64,000 bases of DNA from Lachnospiraceae bacterium (GTDB lineage Bacteria; Bacillota; Clostridia; Lachnospirales; Lachnospiraceae), in assembly GCA_017472605.1 (NCBI GenBank), contig JAFUPV010000002.1, forward strand, positions 186,001-250,000. Reading direction: 5' to 3'. Both the position numbers and the translations under genes were made by a program. The first letter of the stretch is position 1. Every line of letters begins with the position of its first letter. Below the pieces are notes generated by a model. That model searched no databases, was not told the DNA's origin, and saw only the letters and a program-made list of their open reading frames with translations. Positions 17,119-25,035 of the stretch are shown piece after piece.

Positions 17119-18063
17119 TTACGGAACCATTTCCTCAATTAATTCACGAAGCGAATTGTCTGCCGCCTCCGGTGACAGCTCATCCTCGATTTCTGTCACG
17201 TCACAATCCATCTTCACTCCGCTGTAGAATACACGAAGCCCTGTTTCATCCCTGCTGCCGCAGTGAATCAGGAACAGCACATCCTCTCCTTCTCCTTCGG
17301 CATATGGGATCTTCAGTTCAATCGTATCCCGAAACAGGCCGGAATCCAGATCCGCGGAATAATCCGTCATCTCAACAGCCTTCGGTACATAAACACAATA
17401 GGTCACGGTATCCAGTCCATTTCTGTCTTCCTCACCCTCGTGTTTCAGCGCATAAGCTTTGTTTTCATCATCACAGCTCGCCAGCCAGGTACTAATGTGC
17501 GGATTCTGCATTTCCATCAAGTACATTTCCGCCGGTACCACCGTGGTGCTCATGTAGCTGCTTCCGGAAACCCCGTAGGCAGAAAAGCTGACCAGCAGAA
17601 CCGCAATCAGAACTGCCGGAATCAGGATGAGCAGCAGAATGATCTTCCAGAGTGCCTTGTCCTTTGGCCGAACCGGACGGACAACATCTCCCTGATCAGG
17701 CGGAAGCGGCTGCGCACACCTGGGACACACCACCCAGCCCGGCTCCGTCGCAGTACCGCAGTTGGGGCAGGACGGACGAAGCTTCACACCACACCGGGGG
17801 CAGACAACATACTGATCATTCACCGGAGCACTGCACCGGGGGCACCTCATGTTGGAATAGTTTCCTCTTACCAGCAGATAGACAATCAAACCAATCAGAG
17901 ACGGAACCACTGCTGCAAGAACTGCCCACAGCAGCGCGTTCATTCCGCGGCGCTTCGCATCCCGGTACACGTAAATTCCAACGGTTACCGGTACCACCAG
18001 GGTAAACACCGTAATCACCAGCAAAACAAGAAAAACATGACTGATTCCTCCCGCCGCACTCAT
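17119..18063 (-). CDS. Membrane protein with double zinc-ribbon domain
   Basis: This ~314-residue protein has two N-terminal membrane helices (~9-31 and ~42-63, resembling a PLDc_N/DUF-type hairpin), two zinc ribbons made of four CxxC pairs (CPRCSAP..CPRCGVK, CPNCGTA..CPRCAQP, ~72-120), a third helix (~140-165) and an acidic C-terminal domain probably outside. No enzyme motif is seen. The ATG at 18063 overlaps the previous gene's stop as ATGA and has AAGGAAGG upstream, so translation is coupled. It is the last gene of the sigma-remnant unit. I infer a regulatory or envelope-sensing role only from the company of a sigma factor. Confidence 0.75.
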   Translation of the reverse strand: MSAAGGISHVFLVLLVITVFTLVVPVTVGIYVYRDAKRRGMNALLWAVLAAVVPSLIGLIVYLLVRGNYSNMRCPRCSAPVNDQYVVCPRCGVKLRPSCPNCGTATEPGWVVCPRCAQPLPPDQGDVVRPVRPKDKALWKIILLLILIPAVLIAVLLVSFSAYGVSGSSYMSTTVVPAEMYLMEMQNPHISTWLASCDDENKAYALKHEGEEDRNGLDTVTYCVYVPKAVEMTDYSADLDSGLFRDTIELKIPYAEGEGEDVLFLIHCGSRDETGLRVFYSGVKMDCDVTEIEDELSPEAADNSLRELIEEMVP

Positions 18064-18335
18064 ATCATTAAACCTTCCTTTCTCACAGATACCACTGCAA
18101 AAATTCCGCTTCCCGCTGCACATACCAGAACATAGCAAATACCGATCAGCGTTATGGCCGGATTGCTGTCAATCCACAGGAAGCTGAAAAACAGCACACA
18201 GATCTGAATCAAAATCCCGGCAGCTGCCAGCAGCGCCGTCTGAAGGCGCTGCGTTTTCTGCTCCTGCTTTTCCCGAAGCATGTTTTCATTCAACACCGGT
18301 GGATTCTGTTCGTCAAACTGATAGATCTGTTTCAT
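18060..18335 (-). CDS. Small two-helix membrane protein in sigma-factor unit
   Basis: The 91-residue product has a charged N-terminal tail (MKQIYQFDEQNPPVLNENML) and two membrane helices (~33-52 and ~60-82). It overlaps the sigma-remnant gene by 23 bases at its start and the zinc-ribbon gene by an ATGA at its end, so all three are one translational unit. Proteins in this position commonly restrain an ECF sigma factor, but nothing here identifies an anti-sigma domain. Function unknown. Confidence 0.65.
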   Translation of the reverse strand: MKQIYQFDEQNPPVLNENMLREKQEQKTQRLQTALLAAAGILIQICVLFFSFLWIDSNPAITLIGICYVLVCAAGSGIFAVVSVRKEGLMI

Positions 18336-18486
18336 CCGTCAGCACCTCCTTCAGTAATTTTCTGGCTTTATTCAGACGGATCCAGGTATCCTGATAGAGG
18401 TCATCGGCTTCAAATCGGTTGGCGCAGAGATGCATGCACAGTCCATACAGACGCCTTCCGTATTGCTGAATATACTGGTCAATCAC
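18313..18486 (-). CDS. Truncated ECF sigma-factor-like protein (region 2 only)
   Basis: The residues YGRRLYGLCMHLCANRFEAD followed by DLYQDTWIRLNKA match region 2.1-2.2 of sigma-70-type ECF factors. The protein then stops after ~57 residues (74 if read from a GTG at 18537), without regions 2.3-2.4 or 4 needed to bind promoter DNA. The GTG at 18486 is preferred because GGGAGGAGG lies seven bases upstream. It overlaps the following membrane-protein gene. It is either a remnant of a full sigma factor or a short regulator keeping only the core-binding part. No missing region 4 is seen downstream in any frame. Confidence 0.5.
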   Translation of the reverse strand: MIDQYIQQYGRRLYGLCMHLCANRFEADDLYQDTWIRLNKARKLLKEVLTDETDLSV

Positions 18487-18702
18487 GCTGTCACCCTCCT
18501 CCCGTTCAGTCATGTCCCTTTCATTGTTTCCTTTCACTTACAGATACACCGTCAGAGCCGAAAAGGTTCATTTTATTTTATCATATTTTTTTCGTTTTTC
18601 ATGCCTGATGGCTATGGATTTCCTTCCTTTTTCAATTTGTACCGCAATACTTTGTTTCGTTTAACTCCTGCAAAACGGAAAGAAACACGCCGCCCGCGTA
18701 AA

Positions 18703-18757
18703 AAACCGTTCAAAATCACGTGGAACAGATCCACATGATTTTGAACGGTTTCTTTTT
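18703..18757. terminator. Bidirectional long hairpin terminator
   Basis: About 22 bases on each side (18703-18724 and 18730-18751) pair with one or two mismatches. Six T follow on the plus side and TTTTT on the minus side. It most likely ends the minus-strand ABC operon at 18795-22849. Confidence 0.88.
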
Positions 18758-18794
18758 TCATCGTCAATTTTTGCTCATTCACCCCAGTTCACTT

Positions 18795-19457
18795 TCACAG
18801 AGCTCCCTGTTTCTCACATTCTGTCACTTCATGCCCAATAATCTTTCCCTTATCAAACCGAAATACTTCATCGCACAAAACCTCGATGTCCTCTTTGCTA
18901 TGGCTGGCGATTATCAGAAGCTTTCCCTGTTCCTTCTGTCCAATCAGTACATGATGCATCTCTTCCACACCATCATTATCCAATCCGCTTAACGGTTCGT
19001 CCAGAAGAAGGATATCCGGATTCTCCATCAATGCCTGCGCAATTCCAAGACGCTGACGCATTCCAAGAGAAAACTTTCCTACATGTTTCCTGCTCTCGGG
19101 ATCCAGTCCGACCAGACGAATTGCGTCTTTTATTTCCTGATCGCTGATTTTTCCGCGAATCATTGCTAAAAATTTCAGATTCTTAAAGGCGGAGTATTCC
19201 GGAAGAAACCCGGGATTTTCAATAATCGCGCCAACGTTCTGAGGCATATCGATGTCCTTCCCGATTTCTTTTCCGTCAATCCGTATCGTTCCGGAAGTCG
19301 GCTTCACAAAACCAAGGATATGCTTTAGCAACATTGTTTTTCCGGAACCATTGCGGCCGACCAGACCATAGACTCTGCCCGGCTCCAGCGTCATGGAAAC
19401 CGAATCCAGCACCGTTGCCTCACCAAATTTTTTGCACAAATTTTCTATCTGAATCAT
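18795..19457 (-). CDS. ABC transporter ATP-binding protein
   Basis: A 220-residue ABC ATPase with Walker A GRNGSGKT, signature FSLGMRQRLGIAQ, Walker B ILLLDEP and switch His in IIASHSK. It belongs to the drug/peptide-export (CcmA/BcrA-like) group by its short form and the MIQIENLCKKFGEATVLDSV start. It ends the operon whose two preceding genes encode membrane subunits, so it should power an ABC-2-type exporter or a machine protecting against an envelope-active compound. No nucleotide-binding residue is missing. A bidirectional terminator follows. The substrate is unknown. Confidence 0.93.
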   Translation of the reverse strand: MIQIENLCKKFGEATVLDSVSMTLEPGRVYGLVGRNGSGKTMLLKHILGFVKPTSGTIRIDGKEIGKDIDMPQNVGAIIENPGFLPEYSAFKNLKFLAMIRGKISDQEIKDAIRLVGLDPESRKHVGKFSLGMRQRLGIAQALMENPDILLLDEPLSGLDNDGVEEMHHVLIGQKEQGKLLIIASHSKEDIEVLCDEVFRFDKGKIIGHEVTECEKQGAL

Positions 19458-19529
19458 AGTCCCTCCTTATGGCACCATCCCCTGTTTTTTCTGCGTGTTA
19501 ACCCGCGCAGAATCCACTGCCCAAACGGT

Positions 19530-20426
19530 TCATTTCCTGCTCCTTACCTCAATCATTGTTCGTCGGCTGACATAAAGTGCTGCCACAAACAGGAGCACGA
19601 TCAGAATTCCATATAAACCAAATGCCAACGGCAGTGTCATAAATTGATATACTGCCGGTGACCGCATTCGATCAATGCTTGTCCACGTCACAGGTGAAAC
19701 AATTGCTGCCCATTCCGTCGGCATCCACCAGTTGATCAGCGGATCAAGAAAAACAAAGAATCCGGATACGCACATCCCCGGCAAAAGCTTCTTACTGGCA
19801 AGACTCACCACATACATCAGCAAGCCAAGAAAAGAAAACGAGCACCAGACAGCCGCCATCACAGTCAACTGACCGCCCTGCGGATAAACGTAGCGGTACA
19901 GATAGGAGGAAAACCTCAGATCCGAATACTCCACCCCGGCAGCACTGCTTCCAACATCACCGATTTTTCCATAGACTGCATCACGCGCCACGCTTCCCCA
20001 TTCATTTCCAAACTCTGCCACCGGCAAAACAGTCACCATGCTGATTCCCGCAAGAAACAGCGTGTAGATCAAAGCTGCCGCAAGAATATACATGCACTCT
20101 CCAATACACCAGGCAGTTCTCCTGCTCCGCAGTATCATGTATGGTGTAATCTTTGTTAAAAACGGGGCATCGCAAAGCAGAATTAACATTCCCAGATGGA
20201 GTATTGTCTTTTTTACATTTACCGAAACGTTTGCACTGATGAACAAATGAGGCATCAGATAGATACTGCAGGTTTTTTCATGCTCCAATCCATAGATTGT
20301 CAGATTGCTCAAATAATGAATCACGATGAGTCCCATAAACAGAAAAACAAAATGGACACGGGCATCCTTTAGCCATCGCTTTAAATTAATAGACGCTACT
20401 GCTGCTGCACTTCTAAATAATCCCAT
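19530..20426 (-). CDS. ABC-2-type permease subunit
   Basis: This 298-residue protein has six or so hydrophobic segments, beginning with a cytoplasmic RSAAAVASINLKRWLKDAR and a first helix at ~27-45, with a large outside loop at ~150-190. It has the general form of ABC-2 exporter membrane subunits but no strong motif. It overlaps the next upstream permease gene by 14 bases and precedes the ATPase gene by 72, so the three should form one complex. Exported substrate not predictable. Confidence 0.78.
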   Translation of the reverse strand: MGLFRSAAAVASINLKRWLKDARVHFVFLFMGLIVIHYLSNLTIYGLEHEKTCSIYLMPHLFISANVSVNVKKTILHLGMLILLCDAPFLTKITPYMILRSRRTAWCIGECMYILAAALIYTLFLAGISMVTVLPVAEFGNEWGSVARDAVYGKIGDVGSSAAGVEYSDLRFSSYLYRYVYPQGGQLTVMAAVWCSFSFLGLLMYVVSLASKKLLPGMCVSGFFVFLDPLINWWMPTEWAAIVSPVTWTSIDRMRSPAVYQFMTLPLAFGLYGILIVLLFVAALYVSRRTMIEVRSRK

Positions 20427-21234
20427 TTTCAGCCCTCCACTTCATCCGTTTTTCAAACTTCATGCAGCACAGAACAATTACAATTAACGGATACATCATT
20501 CCCCATGCATAAGCAAGTACCGGATTTTCGCCAGGAAGCATCGTTCTCATCCCCAGCAGTTCCAGCAAATTGAACGGTGTCTCATTCAGACCCAGCATAG
20601 ACAGGGAAAGCATCAGAAAAAACACAAGGCCACTGGCTCCAATGCTGATAAAAGACTCCGGCTGATATGCAGAATACAATAAACCCACGCTGCTGCAGGC
20701 TGCTGTGATCATTCCAAACTGCAGTGCCATCATCAGCAGATACAGAAGCGGCACGTTTTCTGCAACATCCTTGTAAAGGATTGCATTCAGCGTTGACTTC
20801 GTCGCATCATCAGAAATGAATGGATAACCAAGAAGCATATAGCCAATTGCTGCCAGCAGAAAAGTAAGTACAGACGCACAGAGAATCGTCAGCAAATTTG
20901 CAAGAAACTTGGAACAGGAATAGGTGGTTGAATCGACTCTGCACAAAATCATCCGCAAATAGCATTCTGACTCATCCCTGCAAAAACAGTTTGTATACAG
21001 TCCGCTGAAAGCAAAGACCATAATCACCTTAAAGGTATCAAACAACATCGCACGGTGAAGCTGATTGACTGCGCCGCTTCCGGGATCTCCTCCATCAGCA
21101 ATCCGCTTCATATGCAGCGGAAGATCATCCGCAACCGAAAGAAAACACAGTATTACGCAGACTGTTATAATGCTCCAAAACTTCCTGGGAGCAAAACTCC
21201 GTTTCAAATCCATCCACAGAACTCTCTTAAACAT
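20413..21234 (-). CDS. ABC-2-type permease subunit
   Basis: A 273-residue membrane protein starting MFKRVLWMDLKRSFAPRKFW, the common cytoplasmic N-terminus of ABC-2 permeases, then a helix at ~20-38, an outside loop and four to five further helices. It overlaps the following permease gene, so the two are probably unequal halves of one channel. It follows the lipoprotein gene by 23 bases. It could act with that lipoprotein in export or in resistance. Confidence 0.78.
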   Translation of the reverse strand: MFKRVLWMDLKRSFAPRKFWSIITVCVILCFLSVADDLPLHMKRIADGGDPGSGAVNQLHRAMLFDTFKVIMVFAFSGLYTNCFCRDESECYLRMILCRVDSTTYSCSKFLANLLTILCASVLTFLLAAIGYMLLGYPFISDDATKSTLNAILYKDVAENVPLLYLLMMALQFGMITAACSSVGLLYSAYQPESFISIGASGLVFFLMLSLSMLGLNETPFNLLELLGMRTMLPGENPVLAYAWGMMYPLIVIVLCCMKFEKRMKWRAENGII

Positions 21235-21257
21235 TCACATCCCTCCTGGCTGGTCAC

Positions 21258-22400
21258 TCAGCGATACTCGGTTCCGTCAATTGCATTGATCAATGTTCGA
21301 TATGGTTCATTCATATATGTATATTCAATACTCCAGTATGGGAGCGCATGATAAGTAATCACAAAATCTTCCGTCATCCCAACCGCTGTCTTTGCATAAA
21401 TCAGCGAAACCAGCTGCACCTCAATCTCATCAGCCAGATCATAGCCATGTATCAATAACATTTTTTCAACCGCTTCTTCCTGCGCAATCAGTTCCTTCTC
21501 TCCCGGTATCTTTATCGCATCATAGAAAACCGCTCCCAACAGGCTGACTGGTTTCTCATACAGCGGAGAATAGATAATATATAAATTTTTGTTCTCTTCC
21601 AGCATAACTTCGCCTTCCAGATAAGGCTGATAGGTCAGCAAAATTACTTCATGTTTCTTCTCCCAGGGCAGCGATTTGTACGACACCTCTAAATCACGGT
21701 ACTGCATTAACGCGATTGCTTCCTCGTCTTTCCCCTCTTCGAGCAGCTGATTAATCTGCTCCGTAAGAATCGAAGGAGCAATTGGCTCATATGCGGGATC
21801 AGGAGCGCCCAAATACATATCACCAACGTTTGCTTTTTCTTCCAGAATATCCAGCGTAATCGCATAGGTTGAAACTGCAGCATTCTCATAGCCTAACACT
21901 TCTGCATATGGTCTGCATGCTTCAATGGCCTCTTCTCTGGTGCAGGTATCAAGTTCCTCAAGCGGAAAATACGCTCGCAGCAGATGGGCGCTAAACGCCT
22001 CTGAAATTAGTGATGAAATTACATTATCATAGCTGCGGCTGGCACCATCGTTGTAATTTTCACAGGAAATGGTATCGACTTCATCCACTCCCTCCGCCAA
22101 ACGTACAACACGATTATTTCGACTAAATGAAAGATTAATACCATCCACAAAGATATCACCGCCCGTATTATTGTAATACTGCATTGCTTCATCCATCGTC
22201 ATGCCAAACACCGCATGAACCGCATCCTCCACATGTATCGTCTTTGGTTCCAGCTGATAAACATACCCAATATTCCCGTTACTCTCTTCACTGAATTCAG
22301 AAAATCCTGTGGTGTCTACTTTTCGGTAGACACCACAGGCATTTAATGAAAGAAGAAACATACACACGAAACCAATTTCTGCAAGTTTCCTTTTCATCAC
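21258..22400 (-). CDS. Membrane-anchored lipoprotein of unknown function
   Basis: The 380-residue product begins with a lipoprotein signal (MMKRKLAEIGFVCMF, lipobox LNAC at ~20-23), so it is tethered outside the membrane. The rest is soluble and acidic. A central helical part has TPR-like stretches (EQINQLLEEGKDEEAIALMQ), and no catalytic motif was recognised. GTG at 22400 has AGGAGG seven bases upstream; the ATG three bases on is equally possible. It lies between a small secreted protein and two ABC permeases in one operon and may present or capture the compound handled by the transporter. Confidence 0.75.
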   Translation of the reverse strand: MMKRKLAEIGFVCMFLLSLNACGVYRKVDTTGFSEFSEESNGNIGYVYQLEPKTIHVEDAVHAVFGMTMDEAMQYYNNTGGDIFVDGINLSFSRNNRVVRLAEGVDEVDTISCENYNDGASRSYDNVISSLISEAFSAHLLRAYFPLEELDTCTREEAIEACRPYAEVLGYENAAVSTYAITLDILEEKANVGDMYLGAPDPAYEPIAPSILTEQINQLLEEGKDEEAIALMQYRDLEVSYKSLPWEKKHEVILLTYQPYLEGEVMLEENKNLYIIYSPLYEKPVSLLGAVFYDAIKIPGEKELIAQEEAVEKMLLIHGYDLADEIEVQLVSLIYAKTAVGMTEDFVITYHALPYWSIEYTYMNEPYRTLINAIDGTEYR

Positions 22401-22436
22401 TACTGTTCCTCCTGCGCTATCGACATTGCATTTCTG

Positions 22437-22849
22437 TTATGGATTCCACGTACCATTCACGGTAACAGAATTATTCGCCTGACCAATATAGCGTCCTCTC
22501 AACTTACACTCCCCTGTCAAATCGCCATTTCCATTATAATATGGAATCAAAGTTGTACTACGATTTGTGCATGCAAGCACAATTTCGTTTGCAGACATAT
22601 TTACTGCAATGCCAGTCGGACAATACATTATTCGATATCCAACTGAGTATACTCCCGGCGATGAACCAGTCTGCGTAACTGTTGCGGCAGTTGTAACATC
22701 AGATTTATATACCACTCCACTATCCCTTGATGTGTTAGCATCGTCAAACACAAATGAATAACTTGCGGCAAACACCGCTGTACTTCCCATCAGCAGCAAC
22801 GCAAGAATCGCAGCCATTACATTTCTCTTTTTCGTCCATTTAACTTCAT
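22437..22849 (-). CDS. Small secreted beta-rich protein; apparent one-base frameshift in the signal peptide
   Basis: The mature part (~95 residues, from AASYSFVFDDANTS to VTVNGTWNP) is Asn/Thr/Gly-rich with a Cys pair and looks like a small beta fold. The only well-placed start is the ATG at 22849, seven bases after AAAGGAG, but it is one frame off. It reads ten codons (MKLNGRKREM) and stops in TAATG. One extra A in the A5 run (plus-strand 22828-22832) would give MKLNGRKKRNVMAAILALLL, a perfect signal peptide. Without it the main frame opens from 22895 with a poor ribosome site. Choices: mutation, sequence error, programmed -1 shift or reinitiation. First gene of the ABC operon. Confidence 0.6.
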
Positions 22850-23019
22850 AAAGGCTCTCCTTTCTGAAAAATATCCGTGATTCCCTGAAAACCATTCACC
22901 TCTGCATTGGACTCACTTCCTCTACTTCCCACGAACCACATTTTTCCATCTGCTGACCCAATTTCCTGGCACCCTCGTCAGGAACTTTTTCTTCTCCGTA
23001 CTCTACTGTCGTCAATTTT

Positions 23020-23048
23020 ATAATAACAATATTTTCCAGTTTTGTCAA
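23020..23048 (-). promoter_or_regulatory. Promoter of the secreted protein-lipoprotein-ABC operon
   Basis: On the minus strand TTGACA (23043-23048) and TATTAT (23020-23025) are spaced by 17 bases. It is back to back with the promoter of the BlaI-M56 pair; the two -35 boxes are ~21 bases apart, so one repressor could cover both. Confidence 0.75.
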
Positions 23049-23069
23049 CGTCTTTTTTCTGCTTTTTAC

Positions 23070-23098
23070 TTGACATTTCCATTCTTTTTCAATAAAAT
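23070..23098 (+). promoter_or_regulatory. Promoter of the second BlaI-M56 pair
   Basis: TTGACA (23070-23075) and TAAAAT (23093-23098) are spaced by 17 bases, ~60 bases before the regulator ATG. It diverges from the ABC-operon promoter. Confidence 0.8.
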
Positions 23099-23159
23099 AT
23101 CCTTACATTCAATTATTTTCCAACATTACCTGTACCACATCACACAAAAGGAGAACTTT

Positions 23160-23534
23160 ATGGACAAAATGACTGACGTTGAACTTCAGATTATGGAATG
23201 CATCTGGTTCAGAGAGGTTCCAGTTTCACCCGCTGAAATTCTTTCCCTGCTCAATGAGCGCTACGGAAGAAACTGGACACTTCAGACTCTGTGCACCTAT
23301 CTGCTGCGAATGGCAGGAAAGGGCTATCTGAAATACCAGAAGAACCATCGTCAAACTCTGTACACTCCTCTGATTTCGGAAGAGGAATATTTTGAGTTTG
23401 CTACCTTCGATTATACCAGTTTCTGGGGAAAGGGTGTCCTGAAACGAATGGCAGTCGGCATGGTAAAGCGCAACCAGCTGAGCCAGGAAGAAGTTCAGGA
23501 TCTGAGGGACTATCTGGATGAACTGGTCCGTTGA
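23160..23534 (+). CDS. BlaI/MecI/CopY-family transcriptional repressor
   Basis: A 124-residue winged-helix repressor: MTDVELQIMECIWF, SPAEILSLLNERYGRNW, then TLQTLCTYLLRMAGKGYL for DNA contact and a C-terminal dimerisation part. Start ATG 23160 follows AAAAGGAG. Its 3' end overlaps the M56 gene by 17 bases, so repressor and sensor are made together. The divergent promoters upstream suggest it represses both its own pair and the secreted protein-lipoprotein-ABC operon. That target set is inferred from position. It is a paralogue of the regulator at 4041-4439. Confidence 0.9.
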   Translation: MDKMTDVELQIMECIWFREVPVSPAEILSLLNERYGRNWTLQTLCTYLLRMAGKGYLKYQKNHRQTLYTPLISEEEYFEFATFDYTSFWGKGVLKRMAVGMVKRNQLSQEEVQDLRDYLDELVR

Positions 23535-24918
23535 AATCTGCGTCTGCTTTCTTTTTATGCTGCTCACCGGCACGATTTACTTCCTGATCTGGAAAGGCAT
23601 TCTGACTCTTTCCAGAAAGATTCCCGCTCTTCTTTCAATTGCATACCATTCCATCGCAATCGGGTTCATTCTTTTCCTGTTTCCTGTCATCAGTCTGATT
23701 CTTTCGGCTGATATGGGCTTCCGCTGTCTTCTGTTGGGAGAATCCCCTTCTTTTGCGTTTTCCGGCAGTGTGCGGATGAATTCCTGCGCAAAGATGTTTC
23801 TGGCCATCTGGCTTTGCGGAGCCGCAGTTCGAACGTTTCAGTTTTCGATCAGCCAATGGATCGTTAAGAAAAACCTTGCCCACTGCATTCCGGTCAATCA
23901 ATCAGTAACAGAAAACTGTCTTTCGGAATTGTGCACGCAGCTGCAAATCCAAACAATTCCCAGACTTCTGTACTGCAGATCACTTCCGGCGCCCATCACG
24001 CTGTATCAAAACGGCTGCTGTGTTCTTCTCCCAATCAAAAAATATACAGATGAAGAAATACAGATGATTCTGCTTCACGAACTGACCCATATTAAAAATC
24101 ACGATCTGCTCCGAATCCATCTGGGAAACCTGCTGACCATCCTGTACTGGTTCTATCCCCCCGCCTACTTGTTCCGAAGCAATTTGGAACTCTGCTGCGA
24201 GCAGGTCTGTGACCAGGCTGTTCTCTCATTCTTTGAAAGGAACTCTGATAGGAACGAAGTTTTCACAAAATACTTTCATCTTCTGCTTTCTCATCTCCAA
24301 CCAAAGCAGAAGATGCGTTTTTCTCTCTCCCTGGGAACCCACAGGCAATTGAAAGCCCGGATGCGCGTCGCGAAAGCGGATAGCAAAAGCCGGTTCCTGA
24401 TTTCGTTTCCTGTGACTGCAGTCCTCACTGCCGCCCTTCTGCTTCTGCCAATCCAAACGGTACTCGCCAATGTCGGTTTCCTCCAGCAGCAGTTTTATCG
24501 GATCTATGATTCGACTGTGATCAACATGGAAGAAGAAATGATTCCGAACATCGATACCGAATATTGCGAACCGGAAGATCCTGAGCTTTGGGTCAGTCTC
24601 TCTGCTTCAGATGAAAACAATTCTGCAGTTCCCTATGTTTCATCTTCCATTAATTGGACGCTGGCTCCCGGAGAACGTCAAAACAGTTCCCTCTATCCGT
24701 TAAATGTCGGCTCTTCGCTTCGGGTTGGCGGTGTCTATGAACCAACTGACACGACTGTAAATGTCGGAATCAGCGACGGATCCACCAAACGATACATCAA
24801 TGCTTCCAATGGCATTTTCAGTCATGCATTTTCCATATCCGCGGAAAACAGCTATCGCATTTTTATTCAGAATACAGGAGATAAAACAATTATTGTGAAT
24901 TTCTCTATCCAGTATTAA
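23518..24918 (+). CDS. BlaR1-type M56 membrane metallopeptidase sensor
   Basis: This intact 466-residue protein has three N-terminal membrane helices (~5-25, ~34-58, ~88-108), an M56 peptidase domain with zinc motif HELTHIKNHD near residue 189, a further helix (~300-318) and a ~145-residue outside domain. That domain has no penicillin-binding SxxK/KTG set, so the ligand is not a beta-lactam. It shares the pattern INWTLAP..SS.Y..N.GSS with the other M56 protein (INWNLVP..SSTFY..EG.S). In the family, ligand binding outside activates the cytoplasmic protease and leads to repressor loss. The ligand may be linked to the secreted protein or ABC system next door. Confidence 0.85.
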   Translation: MNWSVEICVCFLFMLLTGTIYFLIWKGILTLSRKIPALLSIAYHSIAIGFILFLFPVISLILSADMGFRCLLLGESPSFAFSGSVRMNSCAKMFLAIWLCGAAVRTFQFSISQWIVKKNLAHCIPVNQSVTENCLSELCTQLQIQTIPRLLYCRSLPAPITLYQNGCCVLLPIKKYTDEEIQMILLHELTHIKNHDLLRIHLGNLLTILYWFYPPAYLFRSNLELCCEQVCDQAVLSFFERNSDRNEVFTKYFHLLLSHLQPKQKMRFSLSLGTHRQLKARMRVAKADSKSRFLISFPVTAVLTAALLLLPIQTVLANVGFLQQQFYRIYDSTVINMEEEMIPNIDTEYCEPEDPELWVSLSASDENNSAVPYVSSSINWTLAPGERQNSSLYPLNVGSSLRVGGVYEPTDTTVNVGISDGSTKRYINASNGIFSHAFSISAENSYRIFIQNTGDKTIIVNFSIQY

Positions 24919-24956
24919 CCTTCCGTACATCATTCGCATTCAATCCTGTCCCAAAA

Positions 24957-25006
24957 AAGGAAACCGCTCTTTGCAGTTAATTCCTGCAAAAACGGTTTCC
25001 TTTTCT
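24957..25006. terminator. Bidirectional terminator between M56 gene and metY
   Basis: AAGGAAACCG (24957-24966) pairs with CGGTTTCCTT (24993-25002), with further internal pairing of TTTGCAG and CTGCAAA. TTTTC follows on the plus side and TTTTTTGG on the minus side. Confidence 0.88.
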
Positions 25007-25035
25007 CTTCGTTCATTTTCTGTTTTTACAATCCG

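Noticed and set aside
18541..18738. Possible small plus-strand gene beside the 18.7-kb hairpin
   Set aside because: The frame has no start signal and ends in the terminator stem.
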